Source: Lepas anatifera (Eukaryota; Arthropoda; Thecostraca; Lepadidae). From it: DNA of 64,000 nucleotides. This document shows positions 1 through 8,666 of the stretch, piece after piece. Position 1 is the first letter of the stretch, and each line of letters starts with the position of its first letter. A program made the translations under genes and the position numbers. The notes under the pieces are model-generated. The model did no database searches. It worked only from the letters and a program-made list of their open reading frames with translations, and had not been told where the DNA came from. The DNA is taken from the NCBI GenBank assembly GCA_034440635.1, contig JAOTON010002271.1, positions 620,001-684,000 on the forward strand, in the 5' to 3' direction.

Positions 1-995
1 CTACTCGCTGATGCCTGAGCGGTCAGAGGCAATTCGCCAGAATCAATTCACCATGTGGCGCACCGCGGCTTCTCTGGATGATGGGGGAAGTCTGTTTTTT
101 TAGACAGAGACTCGCAATATGTAATTCTCGATGTTCCATTTCTGAGACAAAATACAATAAAGGTAGCGGAAAATCCGTTACATCTAACTCGGCACCGCCT
201 GGACTCTTTCCGTACATGCCACCGCCCGCAGGGAAGGGGGTGGGGGTGTCCGATTAGCCCTCCTACGATCTCGGGGAACCAGAAGTGATGCGGAAAGAAT
301 TGAAACGGCGCTGGAAGGCCTTACCATTTTCTACTCTGGAGCCGACCTTGAACCATATCTGTTAAACCCGTGACGTTACAGTGGGCCAAATGGGTCAGAT
401 TTAAACCCATTTAGAAATTATCTTCTAACTTGAGAACCATGAGACTTAAATCCTTGAGTCTTCCTTGAGATTCAAGGATTTCGTAGTCTTCCTCGAGACT
501 TAAATCCTTGAGTCTTGAATCCTTGAGTTTTCTTGACTCAAGGATTCAAATAATATGCGAGATTTAAATGATTTTGTGCGTTTTGTTCTAGCCTAGTATG
601 GTCATGTCACACACTATTCGATTTAGCGTAACAAGAGGAATCGAATGACTAAATCGAATGCTAAAGATTGACTTTTACTCAACCCAGTTAGACGCCAAAC
701 CCTAACCTGCCACATTATTTGACCTAACATGACCACAGCCTTGGCTTGAGCCAAAAATTACATATTTTGTCTCTTTCTGTCGTTCCTTATGTGCTACCAA
801 CCAGCGTTCTCTTTTATTGCTATCCTGCACAGGAGCCGAGATCGAGGTGCCGTCCGACCCCCCACCCACCAGGGCGAATGTGCATCAGAGGTCCACAGCG
901 ACGGCTGTTAAATTGTCGTTGGAGGGGGGGCAAGCCGATGTCTGCCTCGGGCTAAAAAGAAGCATCAGGTATGCGTTCTTGGGATACCCAGGTGC
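1..995. other. Intergenic, degenerate repeats
   Basis: I see no convincing gene here. Around 428-552 the sequence is built from short direct and inverted copies of CTTGAG / CTCAAG and 'ATCCTTGAG'-like words, a small local foldback-rich array. Around 362-425 a segment starting TTAAACCCGTGACG matches, in reverse, the right end of the TTAA-type element at 19090-19780 and is a relic of that family. The short open frames here are unremarkable. Confidence 0.6.
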
Positions 996-999
996 GTAT
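996..999. repeat. Target-site duplication (GTAT), left
   Basis: The four bases GTAT immediately before the 5' LTR (which begins TGTAATG at 1000) recur immediately after the 3' LTR (12018-12021). A 4-bp duplication flanking TGT...ACA ends is the expected integration signature of a Ty3/gypsy-type integrase. Confidence 0.9.
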
Positions 1000-1967
1000 T
1001 GTAATGATTCGATCTAGCCGGTCGATCTAGCCGGCAGTGGATTTGCACTGGTTAGCATTCTCATTATATTTCTTGTCCTCACTAGCCGACACTGCGATCT
1101 GCGCTGTAGTCCGCCCTGTGGTACACCATTACAAAAATACCACATCACATAACTTGTATCGACTGTCTGACCAGATGGCAAGCGCGGGAACCGCGATGTC
1201 TGTCGCTGCAGCATACAAGCTCAGCCGCTGTTTTTTGCTCTAGCCAACCGGCGTAGCTCTCGTTTTTGCTCTACATTCTTCCCATACTTGAAAAGGTTTC
1301 GTACACATAAATTTGACCCCATATCGAATTCGAATAGCAAAGTCGCGATTTCAGACACTAGGTCTGACACCCCTGTTTTGAGTTACTACACTGAGCACCA
1401 CCTGGAATGTAGAGGTAAATTCTGTCAATCATATTCATGGGAAATTGTCAATGAATTGTTATTCTTTATTTTGTGGGACTGTGTGAATTTCGGTATCATC
1501 GGCTGTGAGTCATTATCCGGTCTTGTGACGGATGTGTTGGAGCTAATGTGGGATTACGCTCCGAAATATTCAACACCTCCGGTTATGTGTCGGATACGCC
1601 CGAGTTACCGGAGGACTGCGTCGGTTAAAACCTAGTACCCCCGGCCCCCGAGACAGACTATCACGTGCCACTCGCTCTGCCTGTACTTCTCTGCATTACG
1701 CTCTCCAAGTGCTATTTTTGGACTTAGTCGCTGGCCGTCTTCGGTGATCTATACTTCAGTGTGATACCGCCTGGTGGGCAATCTTTATCTTCATATAAAG
1801 ATTGTCGGTGACTGCTCTTCATTTTCAAGACTTTGCTAATACAGTGCAACAAGAGGATAATTATTTTATGGCTACCGTCGGAGGTGACAGAGAGAGAGGA
1901 GAGAGAGAGAGAGAAACGAGAGAGAGAAAGATAGCGAGGAGACGAAGGAGGAAGAGCAAACGTTACA
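1000..1967 (+). repeat. 5' LTR of the provirus (968 bp)
   Basis: It begins TGTAATGATTCG and ends CGTTACA, so it is bounded by TGT...ACA. It matches 11048-12017 across its length except for one fewer AG unit in the GA-rich tract near 1889-1925. Its first bases contain two copies of TCGATCTAGCCGG in tandem. An inverted repeat (1779-1788 with 1795-1804) encloses and overlaps an ATATAAA motif at 1793-1799, a possible core-promoter or RNA-hairpin element. Open frames inside the LTR occur identically in both copies and look incidental. Confidence 0.95.
1779..1804 (+). promoter_or_regulatory. Hairpin with TATA-like motif in LTR
   Basis: CAATCTTTAT is followed six bases later by its exact inverse ATAAAGATTG, and ATATAAA sits in the right arm. 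The position in the 3' half of the LTR, before the GA-rich tract, suits a core-promoter or 5' end-of-transcript structure, but this is inference. The same hairpin is present in the 3' LTR at about 11827-11852. Confidence 0.35.
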
Positions 1968-1990
1968 CTGATGCCGTGACCCAAGGATAA
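1968..1990 (+). other. Putative primer-binding site
   Basis: The bases directly after the 5' LTR read CTGATGCCGTGACCCAAGG. TGaTGCCGTGACcC resembles the complement of the 3' end of a tRNA-His (expected form TGGTGCCGTGACTC), with mismatches at the third base and around the 13th. The location is exactly where the minus-strand primer should anneal. The tRNA assignment is from memory and tentative. Confidence 0.45.
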
Positions 1991-2170
1991 ACCGGCACCA
2001 GGCGAAGGAAGAGGAAAAGCAACACTTTAGGATTGACACTTCACCGTCTTCTCCGCTCCTTTTGAAGACGCCGACTTCTCACTTTGGCTTCCCAGGTAGA
2101 AGAAAAGGACTGAGGGAGCTTCATATCCGACCTTCTGCAACTCCTGTCGCAGTTTCCAAGCCTCTTTTGC

Positions 2171-2330
2171 TGACCTGCACGACGAGACTCAACCTGGTGA
2201 CCTTCACGACGACAATCAATCTGGTGACCTGCTCAACGAGATTCAACCTGGTGACCTGCATGGCGAGACCCAACCTGGTGACCTGCACGACGAGAATCAA
2301 CCTGGTGACCTGCAACACGAGACTCAACCG
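2171..2330 (+). repeat. 30-bp tandem repeats in retroviral leader
   Basis: About five diverged copies of a 30-bp unit (core 'GACCTGCACGACGAGA..CAACCTGGT') lie in the untranslated leader between the primer-binding site and gag. Each unit contains GGTGACCT, i.e. an AGGTCACC word on the other strand. The frame through them gives a 10-residue repeat, but no gene is evident. The position matches where gypsy elements carry insulator or enhancer repeats, so a regulatory role is plausible but unproven. Confidence 0.7.
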
Positions 2331-2806
2331 ACGGATCAACAGGGACTTCAAAGCCTGAGTTGGACGACTTCCGCTCTTCAGGCCCCGACCTTCCCTTCAG
2401 CCCTCACGAGACTGGTGTTTTGCCAGTCCAGACTACAGCATCCACTGGTAGCACCCACATTTCAAATTACAAGACAGGAAACCGACCCCGTGACTTCAGG
2501 AGGCGGAGCCGCCAATCTCGACAGCGCCAGCCAGAAGACAACGACTACAGACTGGGAAGACACGGCTAAAAAGGTATTGTCCCATACCTGTTTTTGTGTT
2601 GTTCTGACTGTGACTTGCTCATATTCTAGTTTTGTTTTGCATTCAACATTGGGTGTTATTCATTAATAAGGACAATTGTGTAAAGAGTATTAAGATAAGC
2701 ACTTAAATTGAGAAATGGAGGATTATTAGCCTTAAGATAGTAGAATCAGCTGTTTTGGACACGGGTGATATTTTACGTTTGAATTGTTTTACCTCACTAA
2801 GTAAAC
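2331..2806 (+). other. Untranslated leader of provirus
   Basis: No convincing coding region. AAG|GTATTG at 2571-2579 is a reasonable candidate splice donor for a spliced env message. The stretch 2640-2800 is AT-rich and leads into the gag start codon. Confidence 0.4.
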
Positions 2807-3934
2807 ATGGCCCAAGCAAACCCTACTGAACAAAATCCAGCTACTATCATGCATGACCTCATTCAGAGAAATTCTGAACTGCAGAGACAAAGTCTGATTG
2901 CCAACCAAATAGAAATCAACACCCAGAAACTGACTATGATTCTTCAGAAAGTGAAACCCTTTGACGGACTGTCCGCTTCAGGACTGACGAAATGGCTCCA
3001 CACTACAGACCGTATGTTCAGACAACTAGAAAAGGACCACCGGACAATGCTATTTGCGCTTTCTGTCACTGTATCGGACGCCGCCGAGAGCTTTCTGGAC
3101 ACTTACACGGCGCAACACTCTGACTATACTTGGAATGACGTACGAGCTGCCTTTGTAGCCGAGTTCAACCGACTGAAGGACCCTATCCATCTGAAGGATC
3201 AGTTGAGTAAAGTCAAACAGACAAAAGGACAAACTTTGGAGAATTTCACGGACAAGTACGTGCGACTAGTACATGATGCGTATGACAAAATGCCTGATGA
3301 CCTCCCTGAGATGATCCGTGAAATGTTGATTCGGTATTACACTGACGCCTTGATTGACAACCGCATTAGAAATGCACTCATTCGGAAAAATCCCAAGAAG
3401 ATGTCAGACGCTTTTGAAATAGCTCAGGAAGCCCAGACAGTAAACCGCCGCATTGACCGTAGAAACGCCCAGGTGACAAATGAAGGTGAACCCATGGACA
3501 TTAGTTCTGTACAAACCTCTGATCGCTCGGACTCAGCTTCACAAATTGCGGAGTTGCGTCACATGATGACTGAGATACTGGCCATTCAAAGCCAGCGTCC
3601 GCCTGCCCCGCCGCCGGCACCTTTCAATGGTCCGCCACCCCAGGTGCGACCGCAGAACCTCACCCGCTATTGTACTGCCCCTCCCGGTGTCGCTGCGACC
3701 GGCCAGCCAATAGCGCAGTCACAGTCCCGACCCGACTGGCAGACCAGTCCCCAGTCAACGCGGTACCCTCCAGGGCCTAATCGCTTTACAGCAGACGGCG
3801 CCCCGATCTGTCGTTTTTGTTCGTTCCCCGGCCATCTAGTCCGAAACTGCCGTAAATTCCTGGCCGCTCAGTCTGCGCAGCGCGCTCCAGGTGTGCAGAG
3901 GGGACCGCCGCAGCCCCGCTCGGGAAACTGTTAG
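2807..3934 (+). CDS. Gag polyprotein of the provirus
   Basis: The 375-residue Gag forms the retroviral particle. The start AACATGG has a good initiation context and is the first ATG of the long frame. Residues 1-225 are mostly helical and charged, with the usual capsid-like pattern. Residues 262-330 are rich in Pro/Gln, and one zinc knuckle (Cys335-Cys338-His343-Cys348, C-X2-C-X4-H-X4-C) near the C-terminus would bind genomic RNA. The frame is intact and ends at TAG 3932-3934. A -1 slippery heptamer lies four bases before the stop, so Pol is probably made as a Gag-Pol fusion. Codon use is like that of pol. Confidence 0.9.
   Translation: MAQANPTEQNPATIMHDLIQRNSELQRQSLIANQIEINTQKLTMILQKVKPFDGLSASGLTKWLHTTDRMFRQLEKDHRTMLFALSVTVSDAAESFLDTYTAQHSDYTWNDVRAAFVAEFNRLKDPIHLKDQLSKVKQTKGQTLENFTDKYVRLVHDAYDKMPDDLPEMIREMLIRYYTDALIDNRIRNALIRKNPKKMSDAFEIAQEAQTVNRRIDRRNAQVTNEGEPMDISSVQTSDRSDSASQIAELRHMMTEILAIQSQRPPAPPPAPFNGPPPQVRPQNLTRYCTAPPGVAATGQPIAQSQSRPDWQTSPQSTRYPPGPNRFTADGAPICRFCSFPGHLVRNCRKFLAAQSAQRAPGVQRGPPQPRSGNC
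3922..3928 (+). promoter_or_regulatory. -1 ribosomal frameshift site (GGGAAAC)
   Basis: In the gag frame the codons read tcG GGA AAC tgt TAG, a perfect X-XXY-YYZ slippery heptamer with the gag stop two codons after it. The pol frame is exactly -1 relative to gag and is open from 3856 through this site, so slippage here would fuse Gag to Pol. GGGAAAC is a heptamer known from vertebrate retroviruses. I could not identify a strong downstream stem or pseudoknot by eye; the weak pairing of CCTCA (about 3936) with TGAGG (about 3991) is not convincing. Confidence 0.75.
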
Positions 3935-5853
3935 AGCCTCACACGACCCCTTCCACTTCAATTGAACCCGTAGAAAAACTTGAAACTGTGCATGAGGTGA
4001 GTGCAAACTGTCCTTATGTCACTATCTCTATTGGAAGGAATTCTTTTCGTGCTCTGGTAGATACAGGAGCGTCATTTTCACTGATAGATGACAAGTTTCT
4101 TGAACTATGTGATGAAAAGCTTGTCAACACTTCAACGCCAACTGAGAAAGTAAGACTTATTTCGGCTTCTGGTCATGAACTTAAAGTGCAAAAGACGGTA
4201 AAAATACGCATCACTCTTGGCAAGGTAAAAAGATATGAAACCTTCATTGTAGTAAACAGCCTTGGTAAGGATATGATCCTTGGCATCGATTTCCTCACCT
4301 CTCGGAAAGTTCAACTAGACTTTGAACGACAAGTTATGTCTATTGGAAAGTCTGTGTACCCTCTAGTAAGCCAATCTGATCAAAGTGAAGTACTCTTGGT
4401 TCGAGTAGCTGAGAACGCACCCGTTCGACCCTATCAGCAAACCAGGTTAAAATGTTATATATCTGGAAAACGTCAGTCCAATATTGAGTGTGAAATCAAT
4501 CAGCTACCCCTGGCTCCATGTTTTGTGAACGAACCTGGCCTGTTGTTACCAGATGCATTAGTTAAAACTAGCAAAAACAAAAATGTCCCCTGGATTGTGG
4601 TTAATGAAACTGGTCGATTCGTCACTCTCAAAAAGGGACAGGTAATTGGGACGGCCAAGCCAAATGAAATTGGATGCCTTCAGGTTTCTTCTGTTGAGTC
4701 AACCAAAAACTCCGAAGTGTCCACACCAGAGGAGAAGTTACAAGCCTTTCGTCTAGATCACATTCCCGAGCCCCAGAGATCAAAAATTTTTGAAACTCTC
4801 AAATGCAACTTAGACATTTTTGTTCAAAAAGATACTGAACTAACAGTAACAAACGTTACTGAGATGAGAATAAACACTCAAGATCACCCTCCTATAGCCC
4901 AAAAACCATACCGGATTCCATTAGCGCAAAGGGCCCAATTCAATGAACAAGTAAAAGAAATGTTAGATGCTGGTATTGTTCAAAGAAGCAACTCTCCGTG
5001 GCTATCTCCCGCTTTGATGGTACCTAAAAAGGATGGAGGATATCGAGTAGTCATCGATTTCAGGAAACTCAATGCAATTACAGTACCAGTTGCTGCAAAC
5101 ATTCCTGCGACTGATGATATCTTAGCTTCATTGGGAAATTCGAAATTTCGCAGCTGCCTAGACCTAAAATCAGGTTTTTACCAAATAAGCCTAAGATCGG
5201 AAGATACTGAAAAGACCGCTTTCCAATCAGACTTTGGACAGTTGGAGCACAAAACTTGCTGTTTTGGATTGAGATCCTCGCCTGCGATTTTCCAAAATAT
5301 GATGAATGCGGTGCTTGGTGACGCTAGAAAGTATGCTATAGCGTTTGTGGACGACTTGATCATCTATAGCAATACATTTGAGGACCACCTTTTGCACCTG
5401 AAGGATGTGTTTAACCGCCTCCGTCAAGCAAACTTGAAACTGAAAATTTCAAAGTGTGAATTCCTGAAGAAACAACTAAAGTACCTAGGTCACGTACTTT
5501 CTGATGAAGGAATATCAGTTGATCCTCAAAAGGTAGAAGCGGTCAAAAATATACCAACGCCCACTTCAGTACGGGACATTCGTAGTTTTCTTGGAATGGC
5601 TAGCTACTATCGTAAGTTTGTGAAGGACTTTAGTAAGATAGCTAAACCGCTCACAGAGTTGACGAAGAAAAATGCACGTTTTGTATGGACAGACGAAGCT
5701 CAAGTTGCGTTTGAAAAACTTAAGGAGCACTTGGTTCAAGCTCCTATTTTGGCTTTTCCAGACATAAGTCTTCCCTTCCAATTGTACACAGACAGTAGTC
5801 AATTTGCAATTGGTGGAGTTTTGACCCGGAAAGGCAGTGATGGGGGTGCCTGA
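3929..5853 (+). CDS. Pol, N-terminal part: protease, RT, start of RNase H
   Basis: This is the -1 frame entered from gag. In order it shows an aspartic protease with LVDTGAS (about 4056-4076); the reverse-transcriptase core with the conserved PWLSP, FRKLN and LDLKSGFYQI blocks and the catalytic FVDD at 5344-5355; and the beginning of RNase H with LYTDSS at about 5782. The frame has no internal ATG requirement because it is reached by frameshift. It stops at TGA 5851-5853 inside RNase H and continues open in the same frame directly after. I read this as a single nonsense change in this copy, or less likely as a programmed readthrough point. RT would copy the RNA genome in the particle. Confidence 0.9.
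5851..5853 (+). other. In-frame TGA interrupting RNase H of pol
   Basis: The codon between 5848-5850 and 5854-5856 is TGA, and both sides remain open and homologous to RNase H. It is the only stop between the protease and the end of integrase. The following base is G. No nearby readthrough structure is obvious. Confidence 0.85.
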
Positions 5854-8544
5854 GTCATTCAGTATGTATCACATCAGCTAACTGATTCTCAACGTAAGTG
5901 GCCTACTATCGAGAGAGAGGCGTTTGCTATAGTATACTGCTTGCAACGTCTCCGTCCCATTGTGTCTGGCACTAAAATAACTGTTTTTACTGATCATAAA
6001 CCACTGAAACACCTTTTTACGAGTGAAATGAAAAATCCTAGAATACAGCGCTGGGCCATTTCCTTGGGTGAATATGGTTGTGACATCCAGTATGTTACGG
6101 GACCCAACAATGTCACCGCTGATGCGTTGTCTCGTCTCAAAAATACCCCTCCAGTGACAGAATTAGATGATGGAGAAAGGTTCGATTGGAAAGGTACCGT
6201 AGATGTAGTAGATAAGGACGAGCCGGTTTGTGACAAATTACGTCCAAATAGAATTGGTGTATCCGGCTCCTCCCTTGATCACGCCAATCAAGCAATGAAT
6301 GATCACTTTGGCGTAAGAGAAACGTCTGTCCCGGCTCCAAATCCTATACAGGTCATTGATAATGCCATTCTAGCAGACATTATGCTTGAAGAAGATGGGG
6401 ATGATGATGAGGAAAAGACTAGCGAAAACAATCCAAACTACCTAAATTTCACTTTAGATGATATCAGAAAGGCTCAGCAAGAAGATGAAGAAATCAGACA
6501 AATTGCTCTCAAATTAAATTCTCCAGAAACTTCTCAGGAACCCAGCTTAGAGAAATATCTCCTGAAAGATGAAATTGTTTTTCACCTTCAATTAGATACA
6601 AAAACTCGACCAAAAACCAAATTACAATTGGTAGTCCCCCTTTCGCTCCGAAAAGTGGTGCTACAGAGCCTACATGATGGTTTCGTTGGCGGGCATCTAG
6701 GAGTTGAAAAGACCATAGATAAAATTCAACGGTCCTACTTTTGGCCTACCATGTTAAAAGATATCAAACAATATGTCCTGACATGTGAGCTCTGTAATCA
6801 GAGGAAACTGACCAAAGAACGCCGCCCAATGCAAAACATGCCTCTTCCATCTTACCCCATGGAAATCCTCGGTATTGATACGGCGGGACCTTTTCCCATG
6901 ACCCCGAGAGGAAACGTCTATATTTGCACAATAGTCGATCATTTTAGCGGTTGGCCAGAAGCTATTTGTCTCCCAGACAAATCGGCCGAATCCATAGCTC
7001 GTTATCTCTGCGAAGAATTCATTCCCCGTCATGGTGTTCCTCGTGTTTTACTCAGTGACCAGGGTACTGAGTATTGCAATGCTATCATTGACCTGCTCAC
7101 TAAAACTCTTGGCATTGTCAAAATTCGAACGTCTAGTTTTCATCCGTGCACCAATGGTGCAGCCGAACGCGTGCATGCCTCGATCAATGATATGATCTCC
7201 AAGCACGTGAATGAGAGTCAAACGAATTGGGACCTTCTTTTACCGCAAACTCTTGCAGCCTATCGAATGAGCAAACATGCGACTACAAACTACACTCCCT
7301 ACTTTCTGTTGTATGGCAGAGAGGTCACGCTTCCCATTGACACATTGCTTAAACCACGAGAGCATTATATGGGAGAAGAGTATGTCCCCATAATGTTTGA
7401 AGGTTTACACAGTGCGTACAAAAACGTAAGCAGAAATATTCAAGAAACTCGAGAGAGAAATCGAGAAATTATTGCTCGGAAAGCTAAACCCTCTTCATTT
7501 ACTCCTGGACAAGCTGTTTACTATTTTGATCCAACTGTGGCTCGTGGAAATTCAAGCAAACTTACCCTCCGATGGAAGCCTTATTATCGCGTGCTGGAAC
7601 AAAAAGGTCCGGAAAATTACCGCATCAAAAATATGCTTACTCAAAAAACAAAAGTAGTGCATTCAGAAAATTTGCAGCCCAGAGACATTGAAGATATCTG
7701 GGATCGTTCATACGATACAATTAGCCCTCCAATCCAGGTTACTGATTCTAATGACGCTGATACCGCTGTTCCACCGCGCCGAAATCCATTTAGAAGCGTG
7801 CGCCTCCCCTTCGCCGATCGGGCGGGTCATAAAAACGCAATTTATGACCACGCAGCGAACCCTGGTTTGGGCCCGACTGAGGAATGCAGTCCTGCCGCCG
7901 CGCACGGCGCTGGGCACCCATCCTCTTTCCCACCCTCGGGGCACCTGAACGAGAGTGAATGCTCTCGACGGACCACTGTAGGTCGCACGGAGGAGGACTC
8001 GGAAACTCCGAGCCCCCTCACAGCAGGTGAGGCGGCTGCGCCGCCAATAACCCTGGCGGATTCTCATGGTAATGGAGACTGCCATGAAGAGATGACTAAC
8101 CCAGAACCTGACAGCCCGCCCACCGTTATAAGTAACCCCACTCAATCCTCTGATAGAGCAGGGAGCGGAGAGCAGCTGAGTCAGCCGGACTCGTCTCCAG
8201 AGTCACATTCCTCGGACGCACCGGCGTCGCATGGGTATAATTTACGATCTAGGCCTAGCACTGGGTTAGACGGTCCTTTACAGGACGCGACTGTACCGAG
8301 AAGGGTTTCGGTGAAACGGAACAGTTCACCACCTGAAACTGCCTTAACTGCTAAACGATATTGTCCCCAGTCTGATTCTGACAGTTCTACGGCTGATGTA
8401 GATGCTGTCCATGTTGTTGTTGACAGTCCAATGACATGTAATGAAACGGGAGGTCCCCATATAGACCACCCGTCACTCTGGTGGATGATTTCGGATGTCG
8501 TGCTCTCAATTGCTGGACATATTCTACATGAACTGAATATGTAA
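5854..8544 (+). CDS. Pol, C-terminal part: RNase H end, integrase, long tail
   Basis: This continues the pol frame after the TGA. It holds the rest of RNase H (FTDHKPL and the terminal ADALSRL), the integrase zinc domain (H-x-H near 6673-6696 and C-x2-C near 6784-6795), and the catalytic triad Asp (6877), Asp (7057) and Glu (7165), with 35 residues between the last two. A GPY/F-like module follows (about 7570-7680). Beyond ~7735 comes a tail of about 270 residues rich in Ser, Pro, Glu and Thr, ending in a short hydrophobic stretch near 8480-8525. Such a long disordered tail is not typical of errantivirus Pol. Integrase inserts the DNA copy into host chromatin. Confidence 0.9.
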   Translation, partial: VIQYVSHQLTDSQRKWPTIEREAFAIVYCLQRLRPIVSGTKITVFTDHKPLKHLFTSEMKNPRIQRWAISLGEYGCDIQYVTGPNNVTADALSRLKNTPPVTELDDGERFDWKGTVDVVDKDEPVCDKLRPNRIGVSGSSLDHANQAMNDHFGVRETSVPAPNPIQVIDNAILADIMLEEDGDDDEEKTSENNPNYLNFTLDDIRKAQQEDEEIRQIALKLNSPETSQEPSLEKYLLKDEIVFHLQLDTKTRPKTKLQLVVPLSLRKVVLQSLHDGFVGGHLGVEKTIDKIQRSYFWPTMLKDIKQYVLTCELCNQRKLTKERRPMQNMPLPSYPMEILGIDTAGPFPMTPRGNVYICTIVDHFSGWPEAICLPDKSAESIARYLCEEFIPRHGVPRVLLSDQGTEYCNAIIDLLTKTLGIVKIRTSSFHPCTNGAAERVHASINDMISKHVNESQTNWDLLLPQTLAAYRMSKHATTNYTPYFLLYGREVTLPIDTLLKPREHYMGEEYVPIMFEGLHSAYKNVSRNIQETRERNREIIARKAKPSSFTPGQAVYYFDPTVARGNSSKLTLRWKPYYRVLEQKGPENYRIKNMLTQKTKVVHSENLQPRDIEDIWDRSYDTISPPIQVTDSNDADTAVPPRRNPFRSVRLPFADRAGHKNAIYDHAANPGLGPTEECSPAAAHGAGHPSSFPPSGHLNESECSRRTTVGRTEEDSETPSPLTAGEAAAPPITLADSHGNGDCHEEMTNPEPDSPPTVISNPTQSSDRAGSGEQLSQPDSSPESHSSDAPASHGYNLRSRPSTGLDGPLQDATVPRRVSVKRNSSPPETALTAKRYCPQSDSDSSTADVDAVHVVVDSPMTCNETGGPHIDHPSLWWMISDVVLSIAGHILHELNM

Positions 8545-8630
8545 CGTTACATTGCTGGATGAATTTCGCATTACTGTGTGATAACATTTCGCAATGAACT
8601 TTGGACATCAATATCAGATGTAGCTAATAA

Positions 8631-8650
8631 TGTGTTCGTGTCGTCGGCAG
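8631..8650 (+). promoter_or_regulatory. Candidate splice acceptor for env mRNA
   Basis: A T-rich run ending TCGTCGGCAG lies 16 bases before the env start codon. Retroviral env is usually expressed from a spliced message joining the leader to such a site, and a donor-like AAG|GTATTG is present in the leader at 2571. Assigned by position only. Confidence 0.4.
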
Positions 8651-8666
8651 ACGCTCTGACCCGAAC

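Noticed and set aside
1288..1635. 115-codon open frame inside the 5' LTR (and identical at 11336-11683)
   Set aside because: It is repeated only because the LTRs are identical. It has no motif and no reason to be translated.
7708..8145. 145-codon minus-strand frame over the pol tail
   Set aside because: A shadow of the low-complexity pol tail; no independent support.
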